Shown here piece by piece: positions 57,870-64,000 of a DNA stretch of 64,000 nucleotides. The DNA lies in the NCBI RefSeq assembly GCF_031679605.1, contig NZ_CP117522.1, forward strand, positions 2,976,001-3,040,000, in the 5' to 3' direction. The notes beneath the pieces were generated by a model. That model saw only the letters and a program-made list of their open reading frames with translations, searched no databases and was not told the origin of the DNA. The translations under genes were made by a program, and so were the position numbers. Positions within the stretch are counted from its first letter, which is position 1. Each line of letters begins with the position of its first letter. This stretch comes from Streptomyces luomodiensis. Lineage in GTDB: Bacteria > Actinomycetota > Actinomycetes > Streptomycetales > Streptomycetaceae.

Positions 57870-59186
57870 CTAGTCGGTGACGGGTGCCGGCGTGAAGGTG
57901 ACCGGCAGCGAGACCAGGCAGCGGTACCACAGGGAGTCCGCCCACTGGAGTTCCTCGGGTTCGACGGCCAGCGTCAGGTCCGGGACGCGGTCCAGCAGCA
58001 CCTCGATCGCCGTCTCCGAGATGATCTTGCCCAGCTCGGGGGCGCCCGCCGGGCACCCGTAGTCGCCGCCGGTGAAGGACACATGCGCGTTGTTCCCGGC
58101 GTAGCCCGCCGTGGAGTCGGGCCACAGCAGCGGGTCCGCGTTCGCGGCGGCCAGGCCGAGGACGAGGAGGTCACCGGCGCGGATGCGCTGCCCGCCGAGC
58201 GTGGTGTCCCGGGTGGCGAAGCGCCCGATGACGTTCTGGAGCGGGGAGTCGGCCCACAGCACCTCGTTCATGGCCTCGCCGATGCTCCGGCGGCCGCCCG
58301 CGAGGGTCACCGCGAACCGGTCGTCGGTGAGCATCAGCCGGACGGTGTTGCCGATCCAGTAGGACGTGGCGGGCAGACCGGCGGCCATCATCGCCATCAG
58401 GTCCCCGATCAACTGCTCGTCGGTAAGGTCCGGGGCGTTCTGGATGAACCGGGAGGTGACGTCCGAGCCCGGCGACTCGCGCTTGGCCGCCACCAGCTCC
58501 TCCACCCCCGTGGCGGCCCGCTCCTTGGCCGCCATGGACTCCTCGGTGGACAGCAGCGAGACGGTCAGGGCCTCCGCCATGTACTCCAGCCTGTCCTCGG
58601 GCAGGCCGAACATCTGGCCCATGGCGAGGGCGGGCACCGAGTACACGTAGTCCCGCACCAGGTCCGCCTTGCCGCTGCCGGCGAACTTGTCGATCAGCCA
58701 GTCCGCGAAGCGCTCGCAGTGGTTGCGCAGTTCGAACGGGTCGATGGCGGAGAGGGCGTCGCTGACGGCCGCCGAGCGCCGCCGGTGCTCGTCCCCCTCG
58801 GTGAGGTAGAGCATGGGGCCGTGCTCCACCCAGGGCAGGAGGGACCAGTCGGACGGCACCTCGTCCCAGCGGTTCCAGCGGCGCGAGTCACGGCCGTAGG
58901 TCTGGGTGTCGGTGACGACCTGGCGCACCTCGCGATAGCCGAGGACCAGCCACGCGGGGATGTCGGACTCGAGCAGGACCGGGGCGACCTGTCCGTGCTC
59001 CTTCCGCATCCGCTGATAGCTCTCGGTCGGATTCCGCAGGTAGTCCGCCCCGTACAGCAGCGCGGGGCCGGCGTGGGCGGGGCAGCCGGGGGGCGGCGCC
59101 ACCGGGGCCGTGCCGCCGGGCGCGTCCCCCGCGCCCGGCACGTCCTGGGAATCCGGTATGTCCTGCGGGTCCTGGGGGTTCGTCAC
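57870..59186 (-). CDS. Cytochrome P450 of CYP157 type, lacking the ExxR arginine
   Basis: 438 residues. The heme loop FTGGDYGCPAGAPELG carries the thiolate Cys378. The I-helix reads MAAGLPATSYWIGN. In the K-helix, where nearly all P450s have ExxR, the sequence is E308-V-L-W311, so Arg is replaced by Trp. The CYP157 family of Streptomyces is the known exception with this ExxW change, and the C-helix WxxxR-like HRRRSAAVSDALSAIDPFEL and acidic Pro-rich N-terminus also fit. GAGGAAG before GTG 59186. In other Streptomyces CYP157 genes often sit in conservon (cvn) operons with a GTPase; none is present here, so redox partner and substrate are unknown. Confidence 0.85.
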   Translation of the reverse strand: MTNPQDPQDIPDSQDVPGAGDAPGGTAPVAPPPGCPAHAGPALLYGADYLRNPTESYQRMRKEHGQVAPVLLESDIPAWLVLGYREVRQVVTDTQTYGRDSRRWNRWDEVPSDWSLLPWVEHGPMLYLTEGDEHRRRSAAVSDALSAIDPFELRNHCERFADWLIDKFAGSGKADLVRDYVYSVPALAMGQMFGLPEDRLEYMAEALTVSLLSTEESMAAKERAATGVEELVAAKRESPGSDVTSRFIQNAPDLTDEQLIGDLMAMMAAGLPATSYWIGNTVRLMLTDDRFAVTLAGGRRSIGEAMNEVLWADSPLQNVIGRFATRDTTLGGQRIRAGDLLVLGLAAANADPLLWPDSTAGYAGNNAHVSFTGGDYGCPAGAPELGKIISETAIEVLLDRVPDLTLAVEPEELQWADSLWYRCLVSLPVTFTPAPVTD

Positions 59187-59302
59187 AGCGGTCTTCCTCG
59201 TAGCGGTGGATCAGCGCTGCCGCCGGGCGGATACGGCAGTGGCACAGGCTAACCAAGCGCATCGACCAGGCCAACTGCCGCGACGTTACAGGATGGTGCG
59301 GC

Positions 59303-60406
59303 TCAGCGCAGGGCGCGGGCCAGCGCCGTGGCCGCCGCCGCGCGGGGCGCGCTGTCGCCGGGGCGGCGGCGCGGGTGCACCGTGGTGGCGAGCAGCACCA
59401 GATAGGCCCCGCGGGCCCGGTCCACCACCAGGCTGGTCCCGGTGAAGCCGGTGTGCCCCGCGGCGCCCCGCCCCGCCAGCTCCCCCATGAACCACGGCTG
59501 GTCGACCTCGAAGCCCAGCCCCGGCGCGGTCAGCATCAGCTCGGTGGACTCCGGCGACAGCACGGGCCCGCCGCCGGCCAGCAGCGCCCGGCACAGCACC
59601 GCCAGGTCCCCGGCCGTCGAGAAGAGCCCCGCGTGGCCCGCGACCCCGCCCAGCGCCCACGCGTTCTCGTCGTGCACCACGCCCCGCAGCATCCCCCGGT
59701 CCAGCTTTCCCCAGGGCCGCCGCTGGTCCTCTGTGGCCGCGATCCGGGGCAGCCAGGAGGCGGGCGGGCGAAAGCGGGTGGCGGCCATGCCCAGCGGGCC
59801 GGTGACCGTCTCCCGCACGAGCTGGTCCAGGGTGCGCCCCGCGGTCCGCTCCAGCACGCGCTGGAGCAGCAGGAAGTTGAGGTCGGAGTAGCGGCGGGCG
59901 GTGCCGGGCGGGGTGGTGGGCGGCTCGGCCGCGACCCGGGCCAGCGCCCGCTCCCGCCCGTCCTCCTCGTACAGCGGCAGTTCGGGCAGCAGCCCCGAGG
60001 TGTGGGTGAGCAGCTGCCGCACCGTGATGCCGTGCTCGGCGGCGGCCGTGCACTCGGGGGCGTACGCGGCGACCTGCCCGTCCAGCGCGATCAGCCCGCG
60101 TTCGACCGCGCGCAGCGCCACGATGGTGGTGAACAGCTTGGTGAGCGAGGCGAGGTCGAAGACGGTGTCGTGCCGCACCGGCACCCACCGCTGTCGCGGC
60201 AGCTCCACGCCCCGGCCGGCGGCCTCGTCGTACGCCGCGTAGCGCACCGCCCAGCCGAAGGCCTCCTCGGCGACCGGGCCCGATCCGGTCCCGGCGGCCA
60301 GCGCCACCCCCGAACACCAAGGGCGCTCCCCCTCGGGAAGCGCCCTGACGGTCTCCAGCAGCCGGGTCAGGCCACGGTCGTGCTCTGCTTCGTACGTCGC
60401 TGCCAC
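59303..60406 (-). CDS. Beta-lactamase-family serine hydrolase
   Basis: 367 residues of the class C/esterase fold. SxxK is in ASLTKLFT (near 104), YxN in YSDLNFLLL (near 187) and the KTG equivalent in GHTGFTGT (near 310), giving the complete catalytic triad. No signal peptide is evident, so it is probably cytosolic or released otherwise. It may be an esterase or peptidase rather than an antibiotic lactamase. A GTG start at 60406 places its first 13 codons inside the preceding MFS gene; the ribosome site is weak, so the start is uncertain but the overlap suggests coupling. Confidence 0.75.
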   Translation of the reverse strand: MAATYEAEHDRGLTRLLETVRALPEGERPWCSGVALAAGTGSGPVAEEAFGWAVRYAAYDEAAGRGVELPRQRWVPVRHDTVFDLASLTKLFTTIVALRAVERGLIALDGQVAAYAPECTAAAEHGITVRQLLTHTSGLLPELPLYEEDGRERALARVAAEPPTTPPGTARRYSDLNFLLLQRVLERTAGRTLDQLVRETVTGPLGMAATRFRPPASWLPRIAATEDQRRPWGKLDRGMLRGVVHDENAWALGGVAGHAGLFSTAGDLAVLCRALLAGGGPVLSPESTELMLTAPGLGFEVDQPWFMGELAGRGAAGHTGFTGTSLVVDRARGAYLVLLATTVHPRRRPGDSAPRAAAATALARALR

Positions 60407-61722
60407 GGACGGCAGAGTCCCATGAAGCAGGCCATGGCCGCGAGCGCGCAGGACAGCTGGACGACGGCCATCGGCACCGCCGTGGTCTCGCCCGCGATCC
60501 CCACCAGCGGGGAGGCCACCGCGCCCAGCAGGAAGGTGGAGGTGCCCAGCAGCGCGGAGGCGGAACCGGCGGCGTGCGGGGTGCGGTTCAGCGCCTGGGC
60601 GTTGGTGTTCGGCATGGCCAGGCCCATCGCGGACATCAGCACGAACAGGCTCCCCGCCACCGGGACCAGACCGGCCTTCCCGAAGACCCCGGAGGACAGC
60701 ACGAGCAGCGCGGCCGCCGCGGCGGTGATCACCACCAGCCCCACGGTCAGCACCTTGTCCATGCTGACCCGGCCGACCAGCACCCGGCCGTTGAGCTGGC
60801 CGGTGACGACCAGACCGATCGAGTTCAGCCCGAACAGCAGGCTGAAGGTCTGCGGTGAGGCGCCGTAGATCTCCTGGACCACGAAGGACGAACCGGCGAC
60901 ATAGGCGAACAGCGCCGCGAAGGTGAAACCGCCCGCGAGCATGTAGCCGGTGAAGACGCGGTCGGCGAGCAGACCGCGCATGGTGCGCAGGGTCTGGCCG
61001 AGCCCGCCGGCATGGCGCCGCTGGGGCGGCAGGGTCTCCCCCAGCCAGCGCCAGACCACGAGGGTGAGCAGGGTGCCGATCACGGTGAGCACCACGAAGA
61101 CCCCGCGCCAGTCGGTGAAGCGGAGGATCTGGCCGCCGATGACCGGGGCCGCGATGGGCGCCACACCCGAGATCAGCATCAGGGTGGAGAAGAAGCGGGC
61201 CATCGCGATGCCGTCGTAGAGGTCGCGGACGACGGCGCGGGCGATCACTATGCCGGCCGAACCCGCCAGTCCCTGGAGCAGCCGGAAGGCGATGAGCATC
61301 CCGGCGCTGGGGGCGAAGGCGCAGATGGCGGTGGCGACGATGTAGATCACCATGCCGGTGAGCAGCGGGCGGCGGCGCCCCCACTTGTCGCTCATCGGGC
61401 CGACGACGAGCTGGCCGAGCGCCATGCCCATCAGACAGGCGGTGAGGGTGAGCTGGGCGGTGGCGGCCGAGCTGTGGAGCGCGTCGGTGACCTCCGGCAG
61501 GGCCGGGAGGTACATGTCCATGGACAGCGCGGGGAGTGCGGTGAGCCCGCCGAGGACCAGGGTGACGAGGAGGCTCGTACGGCGCTGCGCGGTGAGCCCG
61601 GGAGCGGAGGCGGCGGACCCGGGGGCGGCGGAGGGGAGGGAGGCGGTGACGGAGTCGGGGGACGGGGTGTCGGGCCGGTCGGCCCGGGGGGAAGCGGCGG
61701 CCGGTTGGCCGGGCTGCTGCAT
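60367..61722 (-). CDS. Bcr/CflA-type multidrug MFS exporter
   Basis: 451 residues with 12 predicted helices. A long Ala/Pro/Ser N-terminus (about 1-45) is followed by LTALPALSMDMYLPALPEV, the classic Bcr/CflA first helix, and GQLVVGPMSDKWGRRRPLL as motif A. FRLLQGLAGSAGIVIARAVV is also family-specific. It exports drugs or sulfonamide/bicyclomycin-like compounds by proton antiport. It is divergent from the oxidoreductase gene at 61815, with a 92-bp shared promoter region containing a short AT-rich stretch. It overlaps the serine hydrolase downstream. Confidence 0.88.
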   Translation of the reverse strand: MQQPGQPAAASPRADRPDTPSPDSVTASLPSAAPGSAASAPGLTAQRRTSLLVTLVLGGLTALPALSMDMYLPALPEVTDALHSSAATAQLTLTACLMGMALGQLVVGPMSDKWGRRRPLLTGMVIYIVATAICAFAPSAGMLIAFRLLQGLAGSAGIVIARAVVRDLYDGIAMARFFSTLMLISGVAPIAAPVIGGQILRFTDWRGVFVVLTVIGTLLTLVVWRWLGETLPPQRRHAGGLGQTLRTMRGLLADRVFTGYMLAGGFTFAALFAYVAGSSFVVQEIYGASPQTFSLLFGLNSIGLVVTGQLNGRVLVGRVSMDKVLTVGLVVITAAAAALLVLSSGVFGKAGLVPVAGSLFVLMSAMGLAMPNTNAQALNRTPHAAGSASALLGTSTFLLGAVASPLVGIAGETTAVPMAVVQLSCALAAMACFMGLCRPWQRRTKQSTTVA

Positions 61723-61814
61723 GCTTACCTTCCATGAGTCGTTGATGCGTTCTCTATGCTCTCAGCAATTCGAATCGGGTCGAACCTTTTACGGACAGGG
61801 GGCGTGGGGGCGGG

Positions 61815-62822
61815 ATGGCCGGAACAAGCGGGTCGCAGGCCGTGCGGTGGGGGATTCTGGCGACCGGTGGGATCGCCGCGTCGTTCACCGCGGATCTGCT
61901 GGAGATGGCGGACGCGCAGGTCATGGCGGTCGGCTCGCGCCGGCCGGAGTCGGCGAAGCGGTTCGCGGAGCGGTTCGGGATACCGCGCGCCTACGGCGGC
62001 TGGGAGGAGCTGGCGGCCGATGACGAGCTCGATGTGATATACGTCGCCACCCCGCACTCGGCCCATCGGGCGGCGGCCGGGCTGTGCCTGGAGGCGGGGC
62101 GGGCGGTGCTGTGCGAGAAGCCGTTCACGCTCAATGTCCGTCAGGCGAAGGAGCTGGTGGACCTGGCCCGGAGCCGGGGCCGCTTCCTGATGGAGGCGAT
62201 GTGGACGTACTGCGATCCGGTCGTCCGCCGGATGACCGAACTGGTCCACGACGGCGCGATCGGGGAGGTCCGGGCGGTCCACGCGGACTTCGGGCTGCCC
62301 GGCCCCTTCCCGCAGGACCACCGGCTGAGCGATCCGGCCCTGGGCGGCGGCGCCCTGCTGGACCTCGGCGTCTATCCGGTGTCCTTCGCCCAGCTGCTGC
62401 TCGGCGAGCCGGACACGGTGCGGGCGGTGGGGCAGCTCTCCCCGCGGGGCGTGGACGTGAACACGGGCCTGGCGCTGGGCTGGGACAGCGGGGCGGTGGC
62501 GCTGCTGTCCTGCTCGATCACCGCGGACACGCCGATGACCGCGGCGGTGACGGGGACGGCGGGGCGGATCGAGTTCCCGCGCGGCTTCTTCCACCCCGAG
62601 CGCTTCGTGCTGCACCGGCCGGGCCGGGACCCGGAGGAGATCACGGCGGTGGACGGGCTGCGCTCCTACCAGCGCGAGGCGGCGGAGGTGATGCGCGCGC
62701 TGCGCGCGGGCGAGACGGAGTCCCCGCTGGTGCCGCTGGACGGCACGCTGGCGGTGATGCGCACCCTGGACGCGGCGCGCGAGCTGATCGGGGTGCGGTA
62801 CCCGGGCGAGGGCGGGGAGTGA
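61815..62822 (+). CDS. Gfo/Idh/MocA-family NAD(P)-dependent oxidoreductase
   Basis: 335-residue sugar- or inositol-type dehydrogenase. The Rossmann part starts WGILATGGIAASFTADLLEM (near 12-31) and ends at the EKPFTL motif (near 97), with the catalytic Lys in CEKPFTLN. The C-terminal domain includes MEAMWTYCDPVVRRM and LLDLGVYPVSFAQLLLG, with the conserved Asp and Tyr (DLGVYP). Substrate is unknown; homologues act on glucose-fructose, trans-1,2-dihydrobenzenediol or pseudoaldose. Read alone between the MFS gene and a convergent terminator. Confidence 0.85.
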   Translation: MAGTSGSQAVRWGILATGGIAASFTADLLEMADAQVMAVGSRRPESAKRFAERFGIPRAYGGWEELAADDELDVIYVATPHSAHRAAAGLCLEAGRAVLCEKPFTLNVRQAKELVDLARSRGRFLMEAMWTYCDPVVRRMTELVHDGAIGEVRAVHADFGLPGPFPQDHRLSDPALGGGALLDLGVYPVSFAQLLLGEPDTVRAVGQLSPRGVDVNTGLALGWDSGAVALLSCSITADTPMTAAVTGTAGRIEFPRGFFHPERFVLHRPGRDPEEITAVDGLRSYQREAAEVMRALRAGETESPLVPLDGTLAVMRTLDAARELIGVRYPGEGGE

Positions 62823-62825
62823 GCC

Positions 62826-62864
62826 GGGCGGGCCCGGCGCAGGGGATGCGCGCCGGGCCCGTCC
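62826..62864. terminator. Convergent hairpin between the oxidoreductase and phoD
   Basis: GGGCGGGCCCGGCGC (62826-62840) and its near-complement (62850-62864, one mismatch) form a 15-bp stem with a 9-nt loop, between the plus gene stop and the minus gene stop at 62871. Confidence 0.75.
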
Positions 62865-62870
62865 GTCCGG

Positions 62871-64000
62871 TCAGACCTGCCGCAGGCCGGGGTTGCCGGC
62901 CTCGCTGACGAACGACGCCGCCGTGGTGAGCGGCGCGTTGGGGGTGGTGACCGCGGAGACCGTCTTGTAGTCGGCCTGGGCCCGCCGCTCGTCCAGCGAG
63001 ACCGTCACATAGCCGCGCCGGCCGTTGTAGAACTTCATATGCGGGTTGGCGTCCATGTACGTGGCCCAGTTGGCGGGCTTGTCGGCGCCGTCCTTGCCGC
63101 TGGCGATGGACGTGCCGACGAACTCCACGCCCAGGGTGCGGGAGGCCGGGTCGTCGAAGTCCCGCTTGATGTCGAAGGCGTAGTGCACATGCACATCGCC
63201 GGTGAGCACCACGAAGTTCTCCAGGCCGGCCTGCTCGACACCGGCCAGGATCCGGGCCCGGGAGGCGGGGTAGCCGTCCCAGGAGTCCATCGAGAGCTTG
63301 GAGCGCTCGGCGGTGGTGTTCTTCCGCTGCGAGAAGGTGACCTGCTGCGGCAGCACGTTCCAGGTGGCGGTGGAGCGCTGGAAACCGTCGAGCAGCCACC
63401 GCTCCTGGGCGGCGCCGGTGAGGGTGCGCGAGGGGTCCTCGGACTCCGGGCCGGGGTACTGCCAGCCGTCGCCGTACGCCTGGTTGGAGCGGTACTGGCG
63501 GGTGTCGAGGATGTCGAACTGGGCGAGCTTCCCGTAGTGGAAGCGGCGGTAGAGCCGCATGTCGGCGCCGTCCGGCCGCTGCGGCATGCGCAGCGGCATG
63601 TTCTCCCAGTACGCCCGGTAGGCGGCGGCCCGGCGGATCAGGAACTCCTCCGACGGACCGTCGTGCTCGTCGATGTCGCCCGCGTAGTTGTTCTCGGTCT
63701 CGTGGTCGTCCCAGGTGACGTACCAGGGGAAGGCGGCGTGGGCGGCCTGGAGGTCCTCGTCGGACTTGTAGAGCGCGTAGCGCAGCCGGTAGTCCTCGAG
63801 GGTCACCGTCTCGGTGTTGAACACCGCGGGCAGGGTGCGGTCGGTGTAGTTGCGGGCGCCGCCCACGGAGTTGACCGCGTACTCGTACTGGTAGTCGCCC
63901 ACGTGGAAGACGGCGTCCAGGTCCTCGCCGGCCAGGTGGCGGTAGGCGGTGAAGTAGCCGTCGTGGTACGCCTGGCAGGACACCAGGCCGAAGCGGACGT
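62871..64000 (-). CDS. phoD: Alkaline phosphatase PhoD-like (phosphodiesterase), C-terminal part (runs off the right edge)
   Basis: About 376 residues of the C-terminal catalytic domain of a secreted calcium/iron PhoD are visible. The metal-binding core is VRFGLVSCQAYHDGYFTAYR at the edge, VFHVGDYQYEYA, WDDHETENNYAG, FDILDTRQYRSNQAYGDGW and the terminal VVLTGDVHVHYAFD with the conserved Asp-His pairs. The N-terminus, with its twin-arginine signal in this family, lies past position 64000. It would release phosphate from phosphomono- and diesters or teichoic acid outside the cell, and in Streptomyces such genes belong to the PhoP regulon; no PHO box is inside the window. Confidence 0.9.
   Translation of the reverse strand, partial: VRFGLVSCQAYHDGYFTAYRHLAGEDLDAVFHVGDYQYEYAVNSVGGARNYTDRTLPAVFNTETVTLEDYRLRYALYKSDEDLQAAHAAFPWYVTWDDHETENNYAGDIDEHDGPSEEFLIRRAAAYRAYWENMPLRMPQRPDGADMRLYRRFHYGKLAQFDILDTRQYRSNQAYGDGWQYPGPESEDPSRTLTGAAQERWLLDGFQRSTATWNVLPQQVTFSQRKNTTAERSKLSMDSWDGYPASRARILAGVEQAGLENFVVLTGDVHVHYAFDIKRDFDDPASRTLGVEFVGTSIASGKDGADKPANWATYMDANPHMKFYNGRRGYVTVSLDERRAQADYKTVSAVTTPNAPLTTAASFVSEAGNPGLRQV

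Noticed and set aside
59303..61735. An 810-residue fusion of exporter and serine hydrolase
   Set aside because: The upstream part is an off-frame reading of the MFS gene; the true hydrolase starts near 60406.

Overview
The window is a very GC-rich chromosomal segment of an actinobacterium, almost certainly a Streptomyces. The evidence is near-saturated GC at third codon positions, twin-arginine lipoproteins, a SARP/AfsR-type regulator, DtxR-type iron boxes, many probable leaderless genes, and a maltose-regulon / glnE / nadE / panB / map gene order that I recall from Streptomyces cores. The species cannot be fixed from sequence alone. Most of it looks like core chromosome with small accessory pieces.

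Layout. 1-10 kb is a maltose/starch regulon: secreted pullulanase (cut by the left edge) and alpha-amylase, the maltodextrin importer malEFG, a cytoplasmic alpha-glucosidase, and two closely related LacI-type regulators. Enzymes outside the cell cut starch, MalEFG imports maltodextrins, AglA hydrolyses them, and CTTGC/GCAAG operators link the promoters. 10-12 kb holds a PAP2 membrane enzyme and a HAD phosphatase. 11.93-13.96 kb is an IS5-type element with perfect 19-bp ends, a transposase split over two frames, and a MerR-type passenger gene whose stop codon lies inside the right end. 14-18 kb holds structured intergenic DNA, an F420-type nitroreductase-like protein and two co-translated membrane-anchored proteins. 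17.6-26.5 kb is core nitrogen and cofactor metabolism (glnE, glnA2-like, nadE) plus a copper-type multicopper oxidase.

26.8-39.5 kb contains three transport or export units (DHA1 MFS, DHA2 MFS with its TetR repressor, DrrAB-like ABC exporter), panB, an EEP-family protein, a large SARP-NB-ARC regulator and an intramembrane metalloprotease. 39.5-45 kb contains an F420:NADP oxidoreductase-like gene and a co-translated sialidase plus CUT1 ABC importer operon with a perfect palindrome just downstream of a strong promoter. 45-47.6 kb has two minisatellite arrays between small conserved genes and map. 47.7-54.4 kb is an iron module: heme oxygenase and efeOBU, each with an iron box, and small secreted or membrane proteins in between. 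54.4-64 kb holds a prim-pol-like protein, GDPD, an Rsm22-type methyltransferase, a P450 lacking the ExxR arginine, a beta-lactamase-fold hydrolase, a Bcr/CflA exporter, a Gfo/Idh/MocA oxidoreductase and phoD (cut by the right edge).

Recurring oddities are degenerate tandem repeats in five intergenic regions and in several protein ends, leaderless promoters, and perfect palindromes at promoters. No rRNA, tRNA or CRISPR array was seen.
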